A stretch of DNA of 64,000 bases from Albidovulum sp. (GTDB lineage: Bacteria > Pseudomonadota > Alphaproteobacteria > Rhodobacterales > Rhodobacteraceae): positions 62,001 to 126,000 of the forward strand of contig JAUQYA010000023.1 in NCBI GenBank assembly GCA_030837785.1. The letters run 5' to 3'. The translations under genes and the position numbers were made by a program. Shown here one piece after another: positions 54,066-61,991 of this stretch; the first letter of the stretch is position 1, and every line of letters starts with the position of its first letter. The notes below the pieces were generated by a model. It ran no database searches. It saw only the letters and a program-made list of their open reading frames with translations, and was not told the DNA's origin.

Positions 54066-55487
54066 ATGGGACAACCCGTCGGGCAGGCGATGCGACGATC
54101 CGTGCGCTACTGGAACAGGCTTTCGCTCGTTGCGCAGTTCGCGACGGCGGGCGGGGTGGTCATGGTGCTGTCGATGCTGCTCATCGGCCGGGTGGTCACC
54201 CAGCGGATCGAGGACGGGGTCATGCGCAACACCGCCTATGCGACCTCGCAATACATGGACAGCATCATCTCGCCGCTCGCCCAGGACCTTGCCGAGGTCG
54301 ATACGCTGTCACCGGTCGCGCGGCGCGCGCTGGACGAAATCTTTGCCGGGACGGCGCTCGGGCAGCGGGTGGTGTCGTTCAAGCTGTGGAAACCGGACGG
54401 AACGGTGGCCCATGCGATGGATGCGTCGATCATCGGAAAGGCCTTTCCGGTATCGGACAACCTGAGGGCGGCGCTCGACGGGCAGGTCCATGCAAGTTTC
54501 GAGGATCTCGGCGACGAGGAGGACCGGAGCGAGAACGCGCTCGGCCTGCCGCTTCTGGAGGTCTATTCGCCGGTGCGCGAGGCCTGGTCGGGCCGCGTGA
54601 TCGGGGTTGCCGAGTTCTACGAGGTTGCCACGCAGCTTGAACGCGACCTGGCCGAAGCGCGGCGCAACGCCTGGCTCACCGTTGCGGGCACGTTCGTGGC
54701 GATCGGCGGCATCCTCTGGCTCATCGTCCTGCGCGGCAGCCACACCATCGACCGCCAGCAGCGGGCGTTGACCGCGCAGCTTGCCGAACTCGGCGCGCTG
54801 TCGGCCCATAACGCGGCGCTGCGCCGGCGGGTCCAGCAGGCGGCGGCGCGCGCTTCGGCGATGAACGACCAGGCGCTCAGGCGGATCGGGGCCGATCTGC
54901 ACGATGGCCCGGCGCAGCTTCTGGGCTTCGCGGCGCTCAGGCTTGACGCGCTGCGGGCGCAGGTGGCCGACGCGACGGAGCTTGACGCGGTGGAACGCGC
55001 GGTGAAGGACGCCATCCGCGAGGTGCGGTCGATTTCCAGGGGTCTGTCGCTGCCCGACATCGACGCGCGCACCCCCTGCGAGATCGTCCGCGCGGTGGCC
55101 GAAACCCATGCCGCGCGCACCGGGACACAGGTGGACGTGGCCTGCGATGTTGCCGCGGACGCGGGCCTGACGCCGGCCGTCAAGATCTGTCTCTACCGCT
55201 TCGTGCAGGAGGGTCTGAACAACGCCTGGCGCTATGCCGGCGGGGCGGGGCAGGAGGTGGCGCTGTCGCTTCAGGGCGGCACGCTCAGGCTTGCGGTCAG
55301 GGATCGCGGGCCCGGCAGGACGGATGCGCCTTCGGTTGCGGCGGAGGGGGGCAGCGAGTTCTCCGGCATCGGTCTTTCCGGCCTGCAAGACAGGGTCGAA
55401 AGCCTCGGGGGGGCGTTCGAGATACGCAACCGCGCCGATGGCCCGGGGGCCGAGATCGTGATGGAACTGGATGTGAGGGGGGCGTGA
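54066..55487 (+). CDS. Sensor histidine kinase, NarL/DesK (HisKA_3) type
   Basis: A 473-residue kinase. TM1 (about 22-41) and TM2 (about 203-222) flank a periplasmic sensor domain of about 160 residues with no recognised ligand motif. The HisKA_3 box has RRIGADLHDGPAQLLGFAALRLD (His 279), and the HATPase domain shows EGLNNAWRYAGG, RDRGPG and GIGLSGLQDRVESLGG. It is coupled to the response regulator, whose ATG overlaps its stop. Confidence 0.92.
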   Translation: MGQPVGQAMRRSVRYWNRLSLVAQFATAGGVVMVLSMLLIGRVVTQRIEDGVMRNTAYATSQYMDSIISPLAQDLAEVDTLSPVARRALDEIFAGTALGQRVVSFKLWKPDGTVAHAMDASIIGKAFPVSDNLRAALDGQVHASFEDLGDEEDRSENALGLPLLEVYSPVREAWSGRVIGVAEFYEVATQLERDLAEARRNAWLTVAGTFVAIGGILWLIVLRGSHTIDRQQRALTAQLAELGALSAHNAALRRRVQQAAARASAMNDQALRRIGADLHDGPAQLLGFAALRLDALRAQVADATELDAVERAVKDAIREVRSISRGLSLPDIDARTPCEIVRAVAETHAARTGTQVDVACDVAADAGLTPAVKICLYRFVQEGLNNAWRYAGGAGQEVALSLQGGTLRLAVRDRGPGRTDAPSVAAEGGSEFSGIGLSGLQDRVESLGGAFEIRNRADGPGAEIVMELDVRGA

Positions 55488-56131
55488 TGGACAAGATCCG
55501 GATCGTGGTGGCCGACGATCACCCGCTTTACCGCGAAGGCGTGGCGCGAAGCCTGGCGGACGACGCGGCCTTCGCCGTCGTCGGGCAGGCGGCCGACGCC
55601 GACGGGGCCGTCGAGCTTGTCCAGCGCCTTGCCCCCGACATCGTGCTGCTCGATCTTTCGATGCCTGCGGGGGGCGGGATTTCGGCGCTCAGGCGGATCA
55701 TGTCGCTGCCGGTGACGCCGAAGGCGGCAATGCTGACCGTCTCGGAGGAGGATGACGACGTGATGCAGGCCCTGAAGGCGGGCGCGGTCGGCTACATCCT
55801 CAAGGGCGTGGGATCGCGCGAACTGGTGTCGATCGTCAAGGATGTGGCGCGGGGCCAGTCCTACGTTTCGCCGGCGCTCGCCGCGCGCATCCTCAACGCG
55901 ATGCGCGAGGGCGGTGCGAGGCGGGCGGAAAACCCGCTCGACGACCTCTCCAAGCGCGAGGAGGACATCCTGAAGCTCGTGGCCGAGGGCAAGAGCAACA
56001 AGGAAGTGGGGCGCGCGCTCGACCTGCAGGAAAAGACCGTCAAGCACTACATGACGGCGATCCTGCAAAAGCTGCACGTGCGCAACCGCGTCGAAGCGGC
56101 GGTGATGGCGCGGGATCACTGGAAGAAATAG
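55487..56131 (+). CDS. Response regulator, NarL/LuxR family
   Basis: A 214-residue regulator. The receiver domain has the acidic pair Asp 10/11, phosphoacceptor Asp 56 (LLDLSMP), and a conserved Lys in YILKGVG. The C-terminal LuxR helix-turn-helix (about 150-205) reads LSKREEDILKLVAEGKSNKEVGRAL and KTVKHYMTAILQKLHVRNR. ATG 55487 overlaps the kinase stop; GTG 55484 is an alternative. It is convergent with a minus-strand gene for an acidic secreted protein, a likely target. Confidence 0.94.
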   Translation: MDKIRIVVADDHPLYREGVARSLADDAAFAVVGQAADADGAVELVQRLAPDIVLLDLSMPAGGGISALRRIMSLPVTPKAAMLTVSEEDDDVMQALKAGAVGYILKGVGSRELVSIVKDVARGQSYVSPALAARILNAMREGGARRAENPLDDLSKREEDILKLVAEGKSNKEVGRALDLQEKTVKHYMTAILQKLHVRNRVEAAVMARDHWKK

Positions 56132-56141
56132 CGGGCTTCGG

Positions 56142-56801
56142 TCAGTCGAGCCTCAGCATTTCGCGAAGACGCGCGATGTCGCCGGCCACGACCGGCCGGC
56201 GTATCACCGTGCGGCCGTTCGGATCCTTGACGACATAGGTGCCGCGGGCGACGGTCTCCCGCCATCCGCGATAGTCGGTCACCTCGATGGCATACCCGCT
56301 TTCGCCGATTTCGACGACGGTCTCTATGGTGCGCGATCCCCCCCGGCGCTTGGCGCTTGCGCCAAGCGATTGCAGGCGTTCCATGTCGCCGCGCTGCGCC
56401 GGGTGCGACGCCACCACGCGGCCGCGCCGGTCGAGGGATTCGAAAAGGCCGCCGCGGAGGCGCTCCACATGGCCGTCGGCATAGCGCACGGTCAGTCCCT
56501 CGCCCCCGAAAAGCTCGCCTCCGCGCGAGGCGCCGGACCCGCCACCGGCGGATGCGCCCGACCCCGAACCGCCCGACCCCGAACTTCCCGATCCCGAATT
56601 TCCGGACCCTGAGCCGCCCGAGCCGGAACCTCCCGACCCGCCCGAATTGTCGTCGTCATCATCGTCGTCGTCATCGTGGCTGCTGCCTGACGATCCGCTC
56701 TTGGCGAAGGCCGCGCCGGCGCCGTCGATCCCGACGGGCAGGACGGGCAGGCCGCCCCAGAAGACGGCGGACAGAAGCACGAGAACAAGGAACGAGCGCA
56801 C
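56142..56801 (-). CDS. Secreted Asp/Gly/Ser-rich protein with two copies of a C-terminal repeat domain
   Basis: A 219-residue exported protein. A signal segment (about 1-33, ending AFA) is followed by nine consecutive Asp (43-51) and a Gly/Ser linker (53-90). Two copies of a roughly 45-residue unit follow, at about 102-147 (RYADGHVERLRGGLFESLDRRGRVV) and 170-216 (EVTDYRGWRETVARGTYVVKDPNGRTV); both end with a Pro and an acidic-x-x-RL helix. The protein at 56903-57478 has one copy of the same unit. GTG 56801 has GGAG nearby. The family is not one I recognise. The Asp run suggests divalent cation binding. Confidence 0.72.
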   Translation of the reverse strand: MRSFLVLVLLSAVFWGGLPVLPVGIDGAGAAFAKSGSSGSSHDDDDDDDDDNSGGSGGSGSGGSGSGNSGSGSSGSGGSGSGASAGGGSGASRGGELFGGEGLTVRYADGHVERLRGGLFESLDRRGRVVASHPAQRGDMERLQSLGASAKRRGGSRTIETVVEIGESGYAIEVTDYRGWRETVARGTYVVKDPNGRTVIRRPVVAGDIARLREMLRLD

Positions 56802-56902
56802 TCCGGTCTCCGTTCGTCCCGGCCTTCCGGCCGATGTCGCCTCGGGGCGCGGCACGCCGTCGCGCCACGCCCCGAGCCACAGTCACGCTGGCGGCCGCCG
56901 GC

Positions 56903-57478
56903 TCAGCGCAGGGCGAGCAGACGGTCAATGTCGGCCTGGGTGGCCGGACGTTCCTCGACGGTCCGGCCCGCCGCGTTCTTCATCTCGTAGCGGCCGCCCT
57001 CGATCTCTTCGCGCGATCCGTCGCCATAGGTCACTTCGATGCCTGCGGAGGAGGACTCGATCTTGGTGACGCCAGAGCCATCGCCGGTGCCGCCGGTGGA
57101 ACCGTCCGAACTGGACGAGTCGTCACCGCTGCCGGTGCTGCCGTCGTCGTCGCCGCTGTCGCTGCCGTCGTCATCGCCGCTGCCGGTGCTGCCGTCGTCA
57201 TCGCCGCTGTCGCTGCCGTCGTCGTCGCCGCCGCTGTTGCCGCCGTTGTCGTCACCGCCGTTGTCGTCATCACCGTTGTCGTCATTACCGTGGCCACCGC
57301 CACCGTTGTCGTCACCGCCGCTGTCGTCGCTGCCGCCTTTCGCCAGCGCCTGCGCGGCCTTGACGGGAATCAGACCGGAATCGGTGCCAAAGCCGAACTT
57401 GACCGGCATCGCCGCCAGAAGGGCCGCGGTGCCGAGCATGATGGCCAGACGGCCGGGGGTGAAGAAGGACTTTTCCAT
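56903..57478 (-). CDS. Secreted Asp-rich repeat protein, paralogue of 56142-56801
   Basis: A 191-residue exported protein. A hydrophobic signal (about 10-25) precedes an acidic, Gly/Asn/Ser-rich region (50-135). In it, the 17-residue unit DDDGSDSGDDDGSTGSG is repeated twice in tandem (85-101 and 102-118). The C-terminus (145-190) is a single copy of the unit shared with the neighbouring paralogue: EVTYGDGSREEIEGGRYEM, GRTVEERPA, DIDRLL. GAGGAG lies 6-7 nt before ATG 57478. Asp-rich repeats of this sort often bind calcium. Two copies of a putative response-regulator site lie 129-167 bp upstream. Confidence 0.78.
   Translation of the reverse strand: MEKSFFTPGRLAIMLGTAALLAAMPVKFGFGTDSGLIPVKAAQALAKGGSDDSGGDDNGGGGHGNDDNGDDDNGGDDNGGNSGGDDDGSDSGDDDGSTGSGDDDGSDSGDDDGSTGSGDDSSSSDGSTGGTGDGSGVTKIESSSAGIEVTYGDGSREEIEGGRYEMKNAAGRTVEERPATQADIDRLLALR
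57125..57226 (-). repeat. Two tandem 51-bp coding repeats
   Basis: Two adjacent 51-bp units (57125-57175 and 57176-57226) differ at only three bases and encode the 17-residue Asp/Ser/Gly unit of the secreted protein. Near identity at the DNA level points to recent duplication or replication slippage, so copy number may vary between strains. Confidence 0.75.
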
Positions 57479-57606
57479 GTCGTGCTCCTCGGGTTGCGCC
57501 GCGATCCTCGCCGCGGCCTTGCCCCTTTCCCATCGCACGGGAACTGCCCGCCGCCGAGAGGCGGAGGACCACCGCCGCGACAGGCGCGGACTTCTTCGGG
57601 GCAGGA

Positions 57607-57645
57607 TCGGACCATTGTCCGGCGGTGTCATCCGACCAAGGTCCG
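57607..57645. promoter_or_regulatory. Pair of palindrome-like sites upstream of the acidic secreted protein gene
   Basis: In the 251-bp gap 57479-57729, TCGGACCATTGTCCG (57607-57621) and TCCGACCAAGGTCCG (57631-57645) lie 24 bp apart. The first contains a perfect CGGAC-N4-GTCCG dyad. A third copy sits upstream of the two-component system (54017-54031). The remainder of the gap is GC-rich with GGTGCGC repeats and no ORF. Confidence 0.48.
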
Positions 57646-57729
57646 ACGACTTCGGGTGGCGCCGCGCGCGCTCGCGGCTCCGCAGCGCGCCAGCCGCACC
57701 CGGTGCGCGACCGGTGCGCGCCCTGCGCC

Positions 57730-58128
57730 TCAGCGGCAGAACAGCTCGTTCAGGACGGCGATCATCCGCCGGGTCTTCGAATCGCCCAGCGAATAGTAGA
57801 TCGCCTTGCCGTCGCGCCGCGCCTTCACCAGCCCTTCGAGGCGCAGCCGGGCAAGCTGCTGGCTGATCGCCGACTGGCGCGTGGAAAGGAGGGCCTCAAG
57901 GTCGGTGACCGACTTCTCGCCGTCGATCAGGTGGCAAAGGATCATCAGCCGCCCCTCGTGCGAAAGCGCCTTGAGATATCCTGCCGCCTCGTCGGCCAGA
58001 AGGGCGACGCTCTCGGCCAGGGGCGCGGGGAGCGGCACCGTTCCGCGGGCCGCCGCTGCGGGTTGCGCCGATGGCCGGTTGGCCCCGCCCACCCTCGCCC
58101 CGCCTTTCCTGCCTGAAGACCACGCCAT
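57730..58128 (-). CDS. ArsR-family repressor of the SqrR/BigR (sulfane-sulfur sensing) type
   Basis: A 132-residue winged-helix protein: ADEAAGYLKALSHEGRLMILCHLIDGEKSVTDLEALL, then STRQSAISQQLARLRLEGLV as recognition helix and GKAIYYSL as wing. It has exactly two cysteines, Cys 65 and Cys 131, 66 residues apart, the same spacing as the persulfide-sensing pair I recall for R. capsulatus SqrR (41/107) and Xylella BigR (42/108). No metal-site ELCVCDL motif is present. ATG 58128 gives a long N-terminal tail of about 35 residues. Divergent tusA supports a sulfur role. Confidence 0.84.
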   Translation of the reverse strand: MAWSSGRKGGARVGGANRPSAQPAAAARGTVPLPAPLAESVALLADEAAGYLKALSHEGRLMILCHLIDGEKSVTDLEALLSTRQSAISQQLARLRLEGLVKARRDGKAIYYSLGDSKTRRMIAVLNELFCR

Positions 58129-58172
58129 CCCGAGCCGCCGCAACAAGAACCGGCGTCCCGGTGCCGCCCGTT

Positions 58173-58194
58173 CACATGCAAGAATCCTAATGTG
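58173..58194. promoter_or_regulatory. Candidate ArsR/SqrR operator between arsR-type gene and tusA
   Basis: CACAT (58173-58177) and ATGTG (58190-58194) form a dyad with a 12-nt AT-rich spacer in the 150-bp divergent gap. ArsR-type sulfur repressors bind interrupted AT-rich dyads at such positions, so this is the best operator candidate for both genes. Confidence 0.42.
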
Positions 58195-58278
58195 TTTCGG
58201 ATGAGCGGGCAAGGTGGACATGAGGCGGCCCGGCAGGGCGCGGTGGACAGGCGGCACGCCTTTGCCTATGTCGGGTCC

Positions 58279-58521
58279 ATGCAGTGGGACGAGGAAATTG
58301 ACGCGGCGGGGCTTCTTTGTCCGCTCCCGGTCCTGAGGGCGCGCAAGCGGCTTCTGGCGATGCGCCCGGGTACGGTGCTGCGGCTGATCGCGACCGATCC
58401 GGCCGCAGTGGTGGATGTGCCGCACTTCTGTTCGCAGGCGGGGCACGACTATCTGGGCGCGACCGGCGAGGGCGCGGCGCGGGCCTACCTGATCCGGCGC
58501 GGACCGCGCCCGCCCGCCTGA
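58279..58521 (+). CDS. TusA-family sulfurtransferase
   Basis: An 80-residue protein with the TusA signature: IDAAGLLCPLPVLRARKRL, the active Cys being Cys 14 in CPLP. TusA proteins relay persulfide sulfur in tRNA thiolation, molybdenum cofactor work or sulfur oxidation. ATG 58279 places the signature at the usual position; an in-frame GTG at 58192 would add 29 residues without motif. It is divergent from a SqrR/BigR-like repressor and its 3' end overlaps the convergent mobA gene by 37 bp. Confidence 0.85.
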   Translation: MQWDEEIDAAGLLCPLPVLRARKRLLAMRPGTVLRLIATDPAAVVDVPHFCSQAGHDYLGATGEGAARAYLIRRGPRPPA

Positions 58522-59126
58522 GCCGCTGCGATCGCCTCGGCCGCGGCGAGGTCTTCGGGCGTGTTGATGTTGAAGAACGGATCGAACGGCTGCGATCCGA
58601 ACGCCGCCCGTCCCCCACCGCAGGCTTCCGCCCAGATGCCGAGGCGGCGTTCCCCGTCGGCGATCGCCTGCGCGAGCCTGTCGCCGAGCGCCACCGGCCA
58701 GAGGCCGAAGGTCGGGTGCGCGCGCATCCGGCCGGACCCGTCGGGGCTGGCGGCGATGGAACTGCCTGCCGTCGCCGCCGCCTTCAGCCGCGCCACCAGG
58801 TCGGGCGGCAGGAACGGCGTATCGGCCGCAACCGTCACCACCGCAGCGGCCCCGAGACCCGCCGCCCAGCCCATCGCCGCGAGAAGGCCGGCAAGCGGTC
58901 CCGGCTGGCCCGGCACCGGGTCCGGCAGGACCGGCAGGCCGAGGTCCGCGAACCGCGCCGGGTCGCCGTTGGCATTGATCGCGAGCGCGCCGCACTGGGG
59001 CGCGAGCCGTTCGATCACATGGTCGATGACCCGGCGCCCGGCCAGCGGCATCAACCCCTTGTCGCCGCCGCCCATGCGCTGCGCCCGGCCGCCCGCAAGG
59101 ATCACGCCGGGCAGGTCAGTGGCCAT
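58485..59126 (-). CDS. mobA: Molybdenum cofactor guanylyltransferase
   Basis: A 213-residue nucleotidyltransferase that adds GMP to molybdopterin. The N-terminal GTP-binding motif LAGGRAQRMGGGDKGL (about 10-25) is diagnostic, and AADTPFLPPDL and INTPEDL follow. ATG 59126 gives the right N-terminus; it overlaps the GNAT gene by 11 bp. Its 3' end runs 37 bp into the convergent tusA. Confidence 0.92.
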   Translation of the reverse strand: MATDLPGVILAGGRAQRMGGGDKGLMPLAGRRVIDHVIERLAPQCGALAINANGDPARFADLGLPVLPDPVPGQPGPLAGLLAAMGWAAGLGAAAVVTVAADTPFLPPDLVARLKAAATAGSSIAASPDGSGRMRAHPTFGLWPVALGDRLAQAIADGERRLGIWAEACGGGRAAFGSQPFDPFFNINTPEDLAAAEAIAAAQAGGRGPRRIR

Positions 59127-59574
59127 CGGGATTGTCGCGGAAGGCGCGCTCGCGTTCCGGGTCGAGCCACTTCTGCAACACCGCCACCGCGCTTTCCTCG
59201 TAGCCGAGCCGGTCATAGAAGCCCATGACCGGCGCGTTCGACCGGCGGACCAGAAGCTGGAGCTTGGCATGCCCATGCGCCCGCGCCCAGTCCTCCGCCG
59301 CTTCCATCGCCCTGCGGCCCCAGTTCTCGCCGCGCCGCACGGGATCGGCGCAGAGGTAGTAGACCCAGGCCCGGTGGCCGCCGTCCTCCACCGCCACGCT
59401 CGCCACCGGCGCGCCACCCTCGAAGGCCACAAGGAGCGCCGATTTCGGGTTGGCCCGGATCGCCTCGATGTCGGCGCGCGGCGGGTTCCACGGCCGGGTC
59501 ATGCCGGCGCGGTTCCACAGCGCGATCAGCGCGTCGATCTCGTCCTCGTCCACGGGGCGGAAACCGTGCGTCAT
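59116..59574 (-). CDS. GNAT-family N-acetyltransferase
   Basis: A 152-residue acetyltransferase. The acetyl-CoA loop is VRRGENWGRRAMEAAEDWA (R-x-x-G-x-G/A type) and the C-terminal FYDRLGYEE is typical of the YpeA-like subgroup. It overlaps mobA by 11 bp at its 3' end. Substrate unknown; protein N-termini or small amines are both possible. Confidence 0.86.
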   Translation of the reverse strand: MTHGFRPVDEDEIDALIALWNRAGMTRPWNPPRADIEAIRANPKSALLVAFEGGAPVASVAVEDGGHRAWVYYLCADPVRRGENWGRRAMEAAEDWARAHGHAKLQLLVRRSNAPVMGFYDRLGYEESAVAVLQKWLDPERERAFRDNPDGH

Positions 59575-59650
59575 CGTGGCCTTCCATCCGGCTTTGCGAT
59601 CTGCCCGGCATCCTGTATGCCGGACAGGGCGGATTCAAGGGGAGGAGCCC

Positions 59651-60172
59651 ATGCTCGGCTACATCGTCGCAGGCGCGGGGGGCGTGGCGGACCGCTGCCT
59701 TGCTGATCTCGCGCGCCGGCTCGACACCGCGGGCCTGCCCTTCGCAGGCGCGATCCAGATCAACACCGCCCGCGCCGACGGCCAGCCCGACGACATGGAT
59801 CTGCGGATCATCGGCACCGGCCGGCTGATCCGCATCAGCCAGTCTCTCGGCCGCGGCTCCGAAGGCTGCCGGCTCAACGCGGCGGCGCTCGAAGATGCGG
59901 CGGGGCTTGTCGGCGCAACGCTCGACACCGGCGCGCCTCGGGTGCTCCTGCTCAACCGCTTCGGCCGGCAGGAAGCCGAAGGCCGCGGCTTCCGCCCGCT
60001 GATCGGCCGCGCGCTCGGCGAGGGCGTGGCGGTGCTGATCGCGGTCGGTGCCGATTACCTGGACGCGTTCGAGGCTTTCGCCGGAGGGATCGAGCAACGC
60101 ATGCCGGCCGATCCGGAGGCGCTTTTCGACTGGTGTCGCGAGGCCACCGGGGCGCCCGTCAGCCCGGAATGA
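59651..60172 (+). CDS. DUF2478 protein, molybdenum-associated
   Basis: A 173-residue protein of the DUF2478 family, recognised from its start [23 protein letters not shown] and central [11 protein letters not shown]. Family members often lie beside molybdate transport or cofactor genes, and here mobA is two genes away. The [17 protein letters not shown] segment resembles a nucleotide-hydrolase fold of the THEP1 type, but no intact P-loop is seen. GGAGGAG lies 3-4 nt before ATG 59651. Its end overlaps the convergent adenine deaminase by 14 bp. Confidence 0.78.
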   Translation: MLGYIVAGAGGVADRCLADLARRLDTAGLPFAGAIQINTARADGQPDDMDLRIIGTGRLIRISQSLGRGSEGCRLNAAALEDAAGLVGATLDTGAPRVLLLNRFGRQEAEGRGFRPLIGRALGEGVAVLIAVGADYLDAFEAFAGGIEQRMPADPEALFDWCREATGAPVSPE

Positions 60173-61856
60173 TCTCGAACCGCGCCACGTCGACCATGCC
60201 GCGGTCGGTGATCTTCAGCGCCGGGATCACCGGCAGGGCGAGGAAGGCGAGCTGGAGGAAGGGTTCCTCCAGCACCACGCCGAGGCTTTTCGCCGCCGAC
60301 CGGAGCGCCACCAGCCGGTCGCGCACCGTCTCGAACCGATCGAGGCTCATCAGCCCCGCCACCGGCAGGGCAAGCTCGGCCAGCACCTCGCCGCCCCGGG
60401 CGACGACGAAGCCGCCCTCGATCTCCGAGAGCCGGTTCGCGGCCAGCGCCATGTCGGCATAGTCGGCGCCGACCACGGCGATGTTGTGGTGGTCGTGGCA
60501 GACGGTGGAGGCGATGGCGCCGACCTTCAGCCCGAAGCCCCGGACGAAGCCGGTGGCGATGTTGCCGTTGCGCCCGTGCCGCTCCACCACCGCGATGCGG
60601 ATCAGGTCGCGCGCCGGATCGGGCCGCTTGTCGCCGTTCTCGACCGGGATCACCTCGTGCAGGTGTTCGGTGATGATCTTGCCCTCGAGGATGCCGATGA
60701 CATCGGTCTCCGCCCGGTTGGCGCGGGCGCGGAAATCCTCGGGCCGGACCTTCGGCGCCCTGACCGAATCGCGCCCGACCGGCGGCAGATCGCCGCGCCG
60801 GGCGAAGGCGGCGGCGTCGGCCACGCGGCCGGCGCAGAACACGAGCCGCGCGTGGCATCCCTCGAGGCTGTCCACCGCGACGATGTCGGCGCGCCTGCCG
60901 GGCGCGATCTGGCCGCGGTCCTTCAGCCCGAAGGCCTCGGCGGCGGAGAGTGAGGCCGTGCGGTAGGCCGCAAGCGGCGAACACCCCTTGGCGATCAGGG
61001 TGCGGATCATGTAGTCGAGATGCCCGTGCTCGGCGATGTCGAGCGGGTTGCGGTCGTCGGTGCAGAGGCACAGGTAGGCCGAGGTCGCGTCCGTCAGAAC
61101 CGGGGCGAGTGCCTCGAGGTCCTTGGAGACGGAGCCCTCGCGGATCAGGACGCGCATTCCCTTCTGGAGTTTTTCCCGCGCCTCCGCCGCCGTCGTCGCC
61201 TCGTGCTCGGTGCGGATGCCGGCGGCGATGTAGGCGTTGAGGTCGCGGCCCGTGAGCTGCGGGCAATGGCCGTCGACATGCCCGCCCTCGAAGAGCCTCA
61301 GCTTCGCCATGCAGCCGGGGTCGCGGTGGATCACGCCGGGATAGTTCATGAACTCGGCGAGCCCGATCCCCGAGGGGTGGCCCATGACCCTCGCCAGGTC
61401 GTCCGCGCCGATCTCGGCGCCGGCCGTCTCCATATGCGTCGAGGGCACGCAGGAGGAAAGCTGGACGCGCAGGTCCATCAGCGTGTGGCGGCTCGCCTCC
61501 TGGAACCAGCGGATGCCGTCGAGGCCGATCACGTTGGCGATCTCGTGGGGGTCGCAGATCGCGGTGGTGATCCCGCGCGGGGTCACGCAGCGGTCGAACT
61601 CGAAGGGTGTGACGAGCGAGCTTTCGATGTGCAGGTGGGTGTCGATGAAGCCGGGGACGAGCGTGAGGCCCGCGACGTCGATCACCTCGCGTCCCTCGTA
61701 GGCGGCGCCGGTGCCGACGATCGTGTCGCCGGCAATCGCGACATCGCCGTCGATGAAGCCGCCGGTGACGACGTCGAAAACCCGGCCGCCGCGCAGGACA
61801 AGGTCGGCCGGAGCGTCGCCCCGGCCCTGTGCGATGCGGGTTTCGAGATCGGTCAT
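60159..61856 (-). CDS. ade: Adenine deaminase
   Basis: A 565-residue amidohydrolase converting adenine to hypoxanthine. Metal ligands and family motifs: [57 protein letters not shown], and the C-terminal [16 protein letters not shown] that marks Ade proteins. ATG 61856 fits the normal N-terminus. It stands alone on the minus strand, divergent from an MFS gene, and complements the nucleoside salvage genes at 46-48 kb. Confidence 0.94.
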   Translation of the reverse strand: MTDLETRIAQGRGDAPADLVLRGGRVFDVVTGGFIDGDVAIAGDTIVGTGAAYEGREVIDVAGLTLVPGFIDTHLHIESSLVTPFEFDRCVTPRGITTAICDPHEIANVIGLDGIRWFQEASRHTLMDLRVQLSSCVPSTHMETAGAEIGADDLARVMGHPSGIGLAEFMNYPGVIHRDPGCMAKLRLFEGGHVDGHCPQLTGRDLNAYIAAGIRTEHEATTAAEAREKLQKGMRVLIREGSVSKDLEALAPVLTDATSAYLCLCTDDRNPLDIAEHGHLDYMIRTLIAKGCSPLAAYRTASLSAAEAFGLKDRGQIAPGRRADIVAVDSLEGCHARLVFCAGRVADAAAFARRGDLPPVGRDSVRAPKVRPEDFRARANRAETDVIGILEGKIITEHLHEVIPVENGDKRPDPARDLIRIAVVERHGRNGNIATGFVRGFGLKVGAIASTVCHDHHNIAVVGADYADMALAANRLSEIEGGFVVARGGEVLAELALPVAGLMSLDRFETVRDRLVALRSAAKSLGVVLEEPFLQLAFLALPVIPALKITDRGMVDVARFEIIPG

Positions 61857-61991
61857 GGCGGGCCTCCGGGTCAGGGTGCGGCCAGTTTTCCCGAGGTGCC
61901 GCCGAAGATCAACGGGCGGCCTTGCAACCCGGCCGGTTCTGTCCCACGGTCGCCCGGCAAACGGGGACGCGGACGGAACGGCGGGGGCGGG

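Noticed and set aside
57040..57330. Regular GTCGTC/GCCGCT-type repeats resembling an array
   Set aside because: They lie in frame within a secreted protein gene and encode Asp/Gly/Ser repeats; there are no unique spacers, so it is not a CRISPR array.
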